The notes under the pieces are model-generated. The model was given only the letters and a program-made list of their open reading frames with translations, did no database searches and had not been told where the DNA came from. From Sedimenticola hydrogenitrophicus (GTDB lineage Bacteria; Pseudomonadota; Gammaproteobacteria; Chromatiales; Chromatiaceae): 64,000 nucleotides of DNA. This document shows, in pieces, positions 1 to 6,823 of this stretch. The DNA lies in assembly GCF_025175675.1 (NCBI RefSeq), contig NZ_JANIOA010000016.1, positions 34,159 through 98,158 on the forward strand, in the 5' to 3' direction. Both the position numbers and the translations under genes were made by a program. The first letter of the stretch is position 1; each line of letters opens with the position of its first letter.

Positions 1-158
1 CTGCCGCTCATGCTCACCAGGACCATGCCGCCGATCAGGGTTATGGCCAAGGTGTTCAACTCCTTGGAACGGGCTATCTGTCCCTTCTTCTTGGCGTCAT
101 CCAACCGTTTCGCTGTCGGTTCTTCTGTCTTCTCCTGGCCATCTTCATTCTCAGCCAT
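1..158 (-). CDS. flhB: FlhB, flagellar export switch protein (N-terminus only)
   Basis: This is the first ~52 codons of FlhB, cut by the window edge. The translated start, MAENEDGQEKTEEPTAKRL, followed by DDAKKKGQIARSKEL, is the charged FlhB N-terminus; the TEEPT and GQIARSKE motifs are diagnostic. The first membrane segment begins at the window boundary. FlhB is an inner-membrane component of the flagellar type III export gate and switches substrate specificity from hook to filament. The ATG lies 3 bases after the fliR stop, so it is the last visible gene of the fliL operon. The remainder lies outside the window. Confidence 0.93.
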   Translation of the reverse strand, partial: MAENEDGQEKTEEPTAKRLDDAKKKGQIARSKELNTLAITLIGGMVLVSMSG

Positions 159-161
159 GCC

Positions 162-941
162 TCACCTCTCGATGCGCAGCAGCTGTTGGGTAAAGGAGAG
201 TCCCTCATCCAGCAGTTCGGAAAAGTTGCCCATGACATCGGGCAGGGTGATCCAGATCAGCATGAACCCGATCAGGATCGACATGGGGAAGCCGACGGCG
301 AAGATATTCAGTTGCGGCGCGGCACGGCCGATGACGCCCATGCCGAGGTTGACCAGCAGCAGCGCGGCCACCACCGGCAGGGCCATGAGCAATCCGGCGG
401 TGAACATCCGGCTGGCCCAGCCGACGATCTCCGACAGGCCGTTCTGGCTGAGGCCGGTCATCGCCACCGGAAAGGTATGAAAACTCTGGGCCAGGGTCTC
501 GATCAGCACCAGGTGCCCGTTCAGAATCAAAAACAGCAGCGTGGCCAGGATCAGGTAGAACTGGGAGATCACCGGCACCTGCACGCCATTTTGCGGATCC
601 ACCATGGAGGCAAAGCCGAGCCCCATGCTGTAGGCGATCACCTGGCCGCCGAAGATCAGGGAGGCAAACACCATCTGCAGCATGAATCCCATGAACACCC
701 CGATCAGTATCTGCTGCAGCAGGATGACGAAAGCCTCGTGACTAAAGGGATCGACCACCGGTGGCGGCGGAATGACCGGCACCAGCACCCAGGTCAGTAC
801 CAGTACGAAACCGATCCTGAACAGCACCGGCGTCTGGCGCGAGCTGAACACCGGCGCGGATATCATTAACGCCCCAACACGCACAAACGGCCAGAAGAAG
901 GCGGCCAGCCAGGTCTGCAGTTGCACGTCGCTAAACAGCAT
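162..941 (-). CDS. fliR: FliR, flagellar export gate membrane protein
   Basis: A 259-residue polytopic membrane protein that is part of the FliPQR export gate inside the flagellar MS ring. About six hydrophobic segments are visible, with FliR features such as the FxRVGALMISAPVFSS segment near residues 19-35 and the GFASMVDPQNG motif around residues 109-119. Its length is normal for FliR. It lies between fliQ (15-base gap) and flhB (3-base gap), which is the standard order, so co-transcription is very likely. Nothing unusual is seen. Confidence 0.97.
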   Translation of the reverse strand: MLFSDVQLQTWLAAFFWPFVRVGALMISAPVFSSRQTPVLFRIGFVLVLTWVLVPVIPPPPVVDPFSHEAFVILLQQILIGVFMGFMLQMVFASLIFGGQVIAYSMGLGFASMVDPQNGVQVPVISQFYLILATLLFLILNGHLVLIETLAQSFHTFPVAMTGLSQNGLSEIVGWASRMFTAGLLMALPVVAALLLVNLGMGVIGRAAPQLNIFAVGFPMSILIGFMLIWITLPDVMGNFSELLDEGLSFTQQLLRIER

Positions 942-956
942 CAGGAGGCCCGGCGG

Positions 957-1226
957 CTAACCGACGAAATCCGGTACGCTCTCATAGAGCGTCAGGGTGA
1001 AGTTCATGATCACCTGCAGCATCCAGGGGCCGGTCATCATCAACACCACCACCACGATGATCAGCTTGGGGATGAAACTGAGGGTCATCTCGTTGATCTG
1101 CGTGGCGGCCTGAAACATCGCCACCAGCAGACCCACCGCCAGGGCGGGAATCAGCAACACCGCGCCCAGGGCGACCGTGACTTCCAGTGCCCGCTGACCA
1201 ATATCGAGTACGCTGTCCGGTGTCAC
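957..1226 (-). CDS. fliQ: FliQ, flagellar export gate small membrane protein
   Basis: An 89-residue protein with two long hydrophobic helices (about residues 17-40 and 52-75), the size and topology of FliQ. The sequence FQAATQINEMTLSFIPK between the helices is the conserved FliQ loop. It packs with FliP and FliR to form the export channel. The start is GTG (MTPDSVLDIG). It sits 12 bases downstream of fliP and 15 upstream of fliR in the same operon. Confidence 0.97.
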   Translation of the reverse strand: MTPDSVLDIGQRALEVTVALGAVLLIPALAVGLLVAMFQAATQINEMTLSFIPKLIIVVVVLMMTGPWMLQVIMNFTLTLYESVPDFVG

Positions 1227-1238
1227 CCTGCCCCTCCG

Positions 1239-1976
1239 TTAAACTAGAAAACTGGACGCCAGGGTGCCGAACAACAGCGCCCATCCGTCAATGAGTACAA
1301 ACAGCATGATCTTGAACGGGAGTGAGATGATCAGTGGCGAGAGCATCATCATACCCATCGACATCAGCACACTGGCCACCACCAGGTCGATGATCAGGAA
1401 CGGGATGAAGATCAGAAATCCGATCTGAAAACCGGTCTTCAGTTCCGAGGTGGCGAAGGCCGGCAGCAGCACGGAGAACGGTACCGCTTCGGGCGACTCG
1501 AATTCAGCAAAATTGCCGATGCGGGCAAACAGCGCCAGGTCACTCTCGCGGGTCTGTCCCATCATGAAGCCGCGCATGGGAATGGCCGCGCGCTCCAACG
1601 CCTGGGTCGCCGTCACCTGCTCCTCCATATAGGGCCGTACCCCCTGGTCATAGACCTGTTGAAATACCGGCATCATGATGAACAGGGTCAGAAACAGCGC
1701 CAGTCCGATCATGATCTGATTGGAGGGGGTGCTCTGGGTACCCAGTGCCTGACGCAGGATGGCCAGTACGATCACGATACGGGCGAATGAGGTCATCATC
1801 AGCAGGCCACCCGGCAACAGGGTCAGCGCCGTCATCAGAAACAGCACCTGAATGCTCAGGCTGTAAGTCTGTCCACCGTCCGCATTGGGTGTAGCCGTCA
1901 ACGCATCCAGGCCCGGTGCCGCGGTGACGGCAAACGGGAGCAGCAAGAGGATTAAAAACCGCAACAGACCCATCAT
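1239..1976 (-). CDS. fliP: FliP, flagellar export gate membrane protein
   Basis: A 245-residue FliP. A cleavable signal-like segment (residues 1-20) precedes the mature protein, followed by membrane helices around 43-75, 87-107, 185-212 and 215-240. The conserved stretch [19 protein letters not shown] is present near residues 61-79, as is the FliP loop [16 protein letters not shown]. It forms the core pentamer of the export gate. Its ATG overlaps the fliO stop (ATGA), with an upstream GGAG as ribosome site, so the two are translationally coupled. Confidence 0.97.
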   Translation of the reverse strand: MMGLLRFLILLLLPFAVTAAPGLDALTATPNADGGQTYSLSIQVLFLMTALTLLPGGLLMMTSFARIVIVLAILRQALGTQSTPSNQIMIGLALFLTLFIMMPVFQQVYDQGVRPYMEEQVTATQALERAAIPMRGFMMGQTRESDLALFARIGNFAEFESPEAVPFSVLLPAFATSELKTGFQIGFLIFIPFLIIDLVVASVLMSMGMMMLSPLIISLPFKIMLFVLIDGWALLFGTLASSFLV

Positions 1977-2398
1977 TTCTTTCGCTCCGCCAATGCCGTC
2001 TCCAGTTGAGGGGCGAAGCGTTCATCGGTTTCGTCGGTAGCCTCCCCTTCCTCCAGCACATGCAACGTCTGGACCCGTCCCGGGGCCACCCCCACCAACA
2101 GCCGGGTGGTGCCGACCCGTAACAGTACCGCCCGTTCGCGCGGCCCGAGCGAGACGCCACTCAATATTGCAATCTCCCCCTTGGAGGACATGGGCAGCCG
2201 GCCATATCGGCGCAGCAGCCAGCCGAGTGCAAAAATCAGCGCCAGGATCAACACCAGGCCGCCAGCCGTCTCCAGCAGCACACCGCCACCCAGGGGCGAT
2301 GGTGCCAGCGCGGGCGCGGCCGGACGTTCTGCCTCGGCCGGCGCGATCAACGGCACCAGGAGCAACTGCAGACCGGTGAGGATCAGCGGCCATCTCAT
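1973..2398 (-). CDS. fliO: FliO, flagellar biosynthesis membrane protein
   Basis: A 141-residue protein with an N-terminal signal or anchor segment and a central membrane helix (about residues 38-63, [28 protein letters not shown]). A cytosolic FliO domain follows, containing [23 protein letters not shown]. FliO helps assemble the FliP ring and is poorly conserved between species. Position between fliN and fliP, with 4-base overlaps at both ends, supports the call. It is shorter and weaker in motifs than its neighbours, so identity rests partly on context. Confidence 0.92.
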   Translation of the reverse strand: MRWPLILTGLQLLLVPLIAPAEAERPAAPALAPSPLGGGVLLETAGGLVLILALIFALGWLLRRYGRLPMSSKGEIAILSGVSLGPRERAVLLRVGTTRLLVGVAPGRVQTLHVLEEGEATDETDERFAPQLETALAERKK

Positions 2399-2817
2399 CT
2401 GCCGAGTCTCCGCACCCGGTCGGCGGGGCTGATGATATCGGTGAGGCGAATACCGAACTTCTCGTTCACCACCACCACTTCGCCTTTCGCGATCAGCGTG
2501 CCGTTGACCAGCACATCCATCGGCTCACCAGCGAGACGATCCAGCTCCACCACCGAGCCCTGATTCAGCTGCAGCAGATTGCGTATCGAGATCTGGGTCC
2601 GGCCGATCTCCATGGAGATGGTGACCGGCACATCCAGGATGGCATCCATCTGCACCTCGCCACCCCCGCCCTTGGCGGATTCGGCGGTCAACTCCTGGAA
2701 TTGCGCCGTGTCCGCGGTCATGCCGCCTGACGCCGGGATCACGTCATCCTGTTCTTCCAGCGCGGCGGCCCACTCATCGGCCAGTGCTTGGTTCGGGTCT
2801 TTGTCTAAATCGCTCAT
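2395..2817 (-). CDS. fliN: FliN, flagellar motor switch C-ring protein
   Basis: A 140-residue FliN with an acidic, flexible N-terminal half. The C-terminal SpoA domain (about residues 57-135) contains the typical ILDVPVTISMEIGRTQISI and VVVVNEKFGIRLTDII stretches. It forms the base of the C-ring with FliM and FliG and docks the export ATPase regulator FliH. It follows fliM by 27 bases and overlaps fliO by 4. Confidence 0.97.
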   Translation of the reverse strand: MSDLDKDPNQALADEWAAALEEQDDVIPASGGMTADTAQFQELTAESAKGGGGEVQMDAILDVPVTISMEIGRTQISIRNLLQLNQGSVVELDRLAGEPMDVLVNGTLIAKGEVVVVNEKFGIRLTDIISPADRVRRLGR

Positions 2818-2844
2818 GCTCTTGTCCTGGCTAATAACCGTTGA

Positions 2845-3855
2845 TCAGGATTCATTCAGCAGATCCTGCAGTCCTATATGTTTTGGTGGGTCAATCCATT
2901 TCTCGATCTTGATCCCGTAGTACCCATCCGAGACACCCACCCTTCCGGAGAAGATCGGCACATCGGCCGCGGCCACCTCGACCACCTGCGGGATATCCAC
3001 CGGTATCACATCGCCCTTCTTCAATCTGGCGAGCTCCTGCATGGTCAGGGTGGTCTCGCAAAACACCGTGGAGAGCTCGACCGACACGCCCATGATCTCG
3101 TCCTTCAGGGCAACCAGCCAACGCTCATCCTTGTCACCGCGGTCCGACTGCACGCCGGCGTCCAGCAGATCCCGGATCGGTTCGATCATTGAGTAGGGCA
3201 TGCAGATATGCATATCGCCGCCACCGGCTTCGAGATCGATATGGAATGAAGTGACCACCACCACCTCGGACGGGCTCACGATATTGGCGAACTGTGGATT
3301 GACCTCCGAGCCGACGCATTCGAATTTCAGCGGCAATACCGGTTTCCATGCTTCGTGCAGATCACTGAATGCGAGATTCAGCAGCATCTGCACCACCCGC
3401 AACTCCGTGGGAGTGAAATCGCGGCCTTCAATCTTGGTATGAAAACGGCCGCTGCCACCAAAGAAGTTGTCCACCACGCTGAACACCAGCTTGGGATCCA
3501 GGACAAACAGCCCCTTGCCCTTGAGCGGGGCGACCTTCACCAGATTCAGGCTGGTTGGAACGAACAGGCTATGCACAAACTCGGAGAATTTGAGCATCTG
3601 CACGCCCGACACGGAGATATCGGCCGAACGCCGCAGCATATTGAACAGACTGGTGCGGAAATAGCGGGCGAACCGCTCATTCACCATCTCCAGCGTGGGC
3701 AGGCGACCACGGACGATTCTGTCCTGGCTGGCGAAATCGTAGGAGCGGGCCTCGCCATCCAGCAGGTCATCCGCCTCGGTATTGATATCGCCGTCATCGA
3801 CACCGTGCAGCAGCGCGTCGATTTCGTCTTGTGAGAGCAGGTCACTGGCAGCCAT
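2845..3855 (-). CDS. fliM: FliM, flagellar motor switch protein, CheY-P receptor
   Basis: A 336-residue FliM of normal length. The N-terminal LSQDEIDALL peptide (about residues 7-16) is the phospho-CheY docking motif. The middle CheC-like domain carries FGGSGRFHTKIEGRDFTPTE, and the C-terminal SpoA domain ends with GYYGIKIEKWI. It switches rotation direction in the C-ring. An intact CheY-binding motif implies that the motor is under chemotaxis control, although no che genes lie in this window. It is 4 bases downstream of fliL. Confidence 0.98.
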   Translation of the reverse strand: MAASDLLSQDEIDALLHGVDDGDINTEADDLLDGEARSYDFASQDRIVRGRLPTLEMVNERFARYFRTSLFNMLRRSADISVSGVQMLKFSEFVHSLFVPTSLNLVKVAPLKGKGLFVLDPKLVFSVVDNFFGGSGRFHTKIEGRDFTPTELRVVQMLLNLAFSDLHEAWKPVLPLKFECVGSEVNPQFANIVSPSEVVVVTSFHIDLEAGGGDMHICMPYSMIEPIRDLLDAGVQSDRGDKDERWLVALKDEIMGVSVELSTVFCETTLTMQELARLKKGDVIPVDIPQVVEVAAADVPIFSGRVGVSDGYYGIKIEKWIDPPKHIGLQDLLNES

Positions 3856-3859
3856 GGTT

Positions 3860-4372
3860 TTATTGCATCACAAAGGAGGTAAAGAACACGGCCTCGATCT
3901 CACCCGGCCCTTTCTGGTCCTTCAATATCTGGTTGATCGTGTTGAAGGCTTCCGCCTGGAGCTTCTCTTTTCCTTTCCTGTCGCGCAGCACCGCATCCTG
4001 TTGATTGCCGAACAGCGACAACAGGTTATGCCGCACCATCGGATCATTGTATTTGATAAACTCAATCAGGGCGGGGTCACGGGCCATCACCTGCACACCG
4101 ATCTGGAGCATTTTTGCCTTGCCGCCCGGGGGTAGATTGACGACAAAAACCGGATTCAACGGGTGATAGAGGGCCGGGCGCTGCTCCTCGACCACTTCCG
4201 CTGCCGCTTCATCCGTCGACTCTTCGTCTCCGCCGATGAAAAACCAGCCCACGCCGAGACCGATCACCAGCAGCAGGACCACACCGGCTATTATGATGAT
4301 CAGCTTCTTTTTTGATCCGCCGCTGTTTTCCGCACCCAGATCAAGATCTTCATCTTCCTGTTTTTTTGCCAC
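3860..4372 (-). CDS. fliL: FliL, flagellar basal body-associated protein
   Basis: A 170-residue single-pass protein. A short acidic/lysine cytosolic N-terminus is followed by one membrane helix (about residues 24-47) and a periplasmic domain ending FFTSFVMQ, the FliL C-terminal signature. FliL rings surround the stator units and support torque. As the first gene of the fliLMNOPQR-flhB operon, it lies just behind a sigma-54-type promoter. Confidence 0.96.
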   Translation of the reverse strand: MAKKQEDEDLDLGAENSGGSKKKLIIIIAGVVLLLVIGLGVGWFFIGGDEESTDEAAAEVVEEQRPALYHPLNPVFVVNLPPGGKAKMLQIGVQVMARDPALIEFIKYNDPMVRHNLLSLFGNQQDAVLRDRKGKEKLQAEAFNTINQILKDQKGPGEIEAVFFTSFVMQ

Positions 4373-4405
4373 AAACTGTTCCTCGCATAAGCCCGAACCA
4401 ACCTA

Positions 4406-4421
4406 TGCAATAGGCATACCA
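4406..4421 (-). promoter_or_regulatory. Sigma-54 (RpoN) promoter of the fliL operon
   Basis: Read on the minus strand this is TGGTATGCCTATTGCA. It fits the -24/-12 consensus TGGCAC-N5-TTGCW with GG and GC 12 bases apart. The predicted start site is about 12 bases downstream, near 4395, giving a leader of roughly 22 bases before the fliL ATG at 4372. RpoN control of fliL operons is well known in Vibrio and Pseudomonas (FlrC/FleR or FleQ hierarchies). Confidence 0.75.
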
Positions 4422-4665
4422 TTTATTAATTGATGATTTTTTATTTAATTTTCAAATAGTTATTATTTTTAATCGACAAGCGACAAAGAATTGACTGCCG
4501 GCAGGCCCGCCACAAGGCAAAAAAATGGCAGCCACGCCGCCGGGAACCCGCCCGCAACAGCACATGATACTTAGGGCTCGCGCAAGAATAATTCCATAGT
4601 ACCGAGGGCGTTCCTGGACCCCGCTGCCAAGGCACGCTTTGCAGGCAATGGCTGGGAACGGCTTG

Positions 4666-4803
4666 GGCGGGCGCTGAAAACGGGGCCGGATTCGAGGAAA
4701 CAGCCATCGTGTGAGGCCGCTCCTGGGCATCCCTGCCCCCGCGGCATTAGTGAATCCGTTCACGTCGCCGGCGAGGCAGGCCAATCACCCTATGAGTAGT
4801 TTC
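4666..4803. repeat. Degraded family A (GTAACTACTCAC) element with nested insert
   Basis: This matches the right part of the element at 24588-24670: the same GGGCCGGATTCGAGGAAACA and CCATCGTGTGAGGCC blocks, then GGCAGGCCAATCACCC and a decayed end (ATGAGTAGTTTC). About 50 bases are inserted after GTGAGGCCG; these resemble the core of the separate element at 35011-35145 (GGGCATCC, then GCGGCATTAG, then CACGTCG). No left terminus is seen. The gap 4422-4816 otherwise holds an AT-rich segment and no credible gene. Confidence 0.7.
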
Positions 4804-4816
4804 TGAAAAAGTAGAT

Positions 4817-5503
4817 TTAATGCCGCAAGAAACGCATCCAGCGCCAGAAATTGAGCAGGCCGGCCAGGGAGGCGGCCAGGTAGGTGAGGGAGCAGGCCCG
4901 CAGGATGGTCCTGGCCGCGGGTAGTTGCTTCTTGTCCAGATAACCCGATTCCAGCAGCGGCATGGCCCGCCCGAAACTGGCATCCCACTCAACCGGCAGG
5001 GTCACCAGTTGCACCAATAGCCCCACTCCCAGGGTAGCCACGGCCGCCAGGAACATCAGGGCACCCGCCGCCGGGGCCTTGGTGATCAGCGTCAGCACCG
5101 GGACCGCGAACAACAGAAACGAACCGAGACGCTCCGTCACCAGGGCAATCTTCACCAGACGCATGCGCCAGCGGAACGGCCCATACCCCAGGGCGTGCTG
5201 GATGGCATGCCCCACTTCGTGGGCAGCCGTCACTACCGCCGTCAGGGTCCGGCCATCCAGGTTATCCGGGGTGAGGCGGACACATCGGGTCACCGGGTCA
5301 TAGTGATCGCCCTGCCCCGCGGCCGCGGCCCCCACCCCAACCTGATCCAGGGAGAGCCTGCCCAGCAGATGGGACGCCAACTCACCCCCGGTGCCGGGAA
5401 ACCGCCCGTCTTCCCGGCTATGCCGGGCTAGAACCGACCTGACCCACCACTGCGGTCCCAGAATAAGGAGTATCAACACGATAAAAAGGATGACGAACTG
5501 CAT
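4817..5503 (-). CDS. YugP-type membrane zinc metallopeptidase
   Basis: A 228-residue membrane protein of the neutral zinc metallopeptidase family represented by Bacillus YugP. An N-terminal hydrophobic anchor (residues 2-20) is followed by a soluble loop, the zinc-binding motif HEVGH (about 95-99) in AAHEVGHAIQHALG, and two or three further membrane helices. The substrate is unknown. A GTG immediately after the upstream stop could add one residue, but the ATG at 5503 has better spacing to GGAAGAG. It is directly downstream of the MFS gene and probably co-transcribed. Confidence 0.85.
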   Translation of the reverse strand: MQFVILFIVLILLILGPQWWVRSVLARHSREDGRFPGTGGELASHLLGRLSLDQVGVGAAAAGQGDHYDPVTRCVRLTPDNLDGRTLTAVVTAAHEVGHAIQHALGYGPFRWRMRLVKIALVTERLGSFLLFAVPVLTLITKAPAAGALMFLAAVATLGVGLLVQLVTLPVEWDASFGRAMPLLESGYLDKKQLPAARTILRACSLTYLAASLAGLLNFWRWMRFLRH

Positions 5504-5506
5504 CAC

Positions 5507-6799
5507 TCACTCTTCCAGTAGCCGGGCCTGAGCCCTTGCCGCCGTTTCGTCCACCCGCTTGAGCAGCAGGGCACCGGCCACGAACAGCACCGCCACGGCG
5601 AGAATGGAAAGCCTGGGACTCCCCGTTGCCACACTGACCATTCCCATCAGCAGCGGGCCCAACACGGCAGCGAACTTTCCCAACATATTATAGAAGCCGA
5701 AGAACTCGGCCGGCTTATCCACCGGGATAAGCCGGGCATAGAACGACCGGCTGAGGGCCTGAATCCCCCCCTGGACCAGACCGACCGCCACCGCCAGCAG
5801 ATAAAACTCCCACACCTGACTCATCTGATAGGCCCAGAGGATGATCACCAGATAGACGCCGATGCCAACAAAAATGCCCTGCCGCGGACCGAAGCGCTCG
5901 CCCAGCCGTCCGAACAGCAGCGCCGCCGGAAAGCCGACAAACTGGGTGATCAGCAGCGCCACAATCAGATCATTGGCATCAAAGCCGAGGGCCAGGCCAT
6001 AATCCACCGCCATCCTGATGATGGTATCCACGCCATCGATATAGAGCCAATAAGCGACCAGAAACAGTCCCGCCTGACGCAACAGCCTCAGCCGCGAGAA
6101 GGTGTAGCGCAGCTGCTGCACCCCGGCCCTGATACCGGTCAGCCAGCCGCGGGTGGTGGAGACCACCGGTTCGGGCACGAACAGCAGCACGGGCAGGCTG
6201 AAGACCGCCCACCAGATCGCCACCATCAGGAATGAGGCCTTCACCGCGGCGGCCGCATCGGCCAGACCAAACAGCGGCGGATCGAGCGTCATCCAGACGT
6301 TGACGGCAAACAGGATACCGCCCCCCAGATAGCCCAGGGCGTAACCGAAGGAGGAGACCATGTCCAATTCCGGTTCCGTAGCCACCTCGATCAACAGCGC
6401 ATCATAGAACACGTTGCTGCTGGAAAATCCGATCACTGCCAGGGTATAGAGCGCCAGTGCCAGCATCCATCCACCGGCGGCCACCAGGTAGAGGCTGCCG
6501 GTCATGATGATCCCCATTATGGCGAAAAAGAGCAGGAACCGTTTACGCGCGCTCCCGCGGTCGGCGATGGCACCCAGCAGCGGTGCCAGCAGCACGACCA
6601 CCATGCTGGCGAGGGCATTGAAACTCCCCAGCATGAAGGTGCTCTCGCCGGCATCCAAACCGCTGGCCCAGTACTGCTTGAAGAATAACGGAAAAAAGCC
6701 GGCCATCACGGTCGTCGCGAAGGCGGAATTGGCCCAGTCATACAGGCCCCATGAGACAACCCGCCGACTCTTCCAGACTGCGTTCCTGTGCTGCGTCAC
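5507..6799 (-). CDS. MFS transporter, UMF1-like
   Basis: A 430-residue transporter with about 12 hydrophobic helices. The N-terminal SWGLYDWANSAFATTV segment is typical of the UMF1 (Atg22-like) branch of the major facilitator superfamily, and LLGAIADRGSARKRFL matches the MFS loop 2-3 motif. The substrate cannot be deduced. The start is GTG, preceded by GGAG five bases upstream. It lies 24 bases upstream of the kinase stop codon, and its stop abuts the YugP gene. Confidence 0.85.
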   Translation of the reverse strand: MTQHRNAVWKSRRVVSWGLYDWANSAFATTVMAGFFPLFFKQYWASGLDAGESTFMLGSFNALASMVVVLLAPLLGAIADRGSARKRFLLFFAIMGIIMTGSLYLVAAGGWMLALALYTLAVIGFSSSNVFYDALLIEVATEPELDMVSSFGYALGYLGGGILFAVNVWMTLDPPLFGLADAAAAVKASFLMVAIWWAVFSLPVLLFVPEPVVSTTRGWLTGIRAGVQQLRYTFSRLRLLRQAGLFLVAYWLYIDGVDTIIRMAVDYGLALGFDANDLIVALLITQFVGFPAALLFGRLGERFGPRQGIFVGIGVYLVIILWAYQMSQVWEFYLLAVAVGLVQGGIQALSRSFYARLIPVDKPAEFFGFYNMLGKFAAVLGPLLMGMVSVATGSPRLSILAVAVLFVAGALLLKRVDETAARAQARLLEE

Positions 6800-6823
6800 A
6801 CGCGCTCCATTGATCTGGCTCCG

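Noticed and set aside
4441..4784. Small minus-strand ORFs in the 4.4-4.8 kb gap
   Set aside because: They lie in repeat sequence, lack ribosome sites and are not protein-like.
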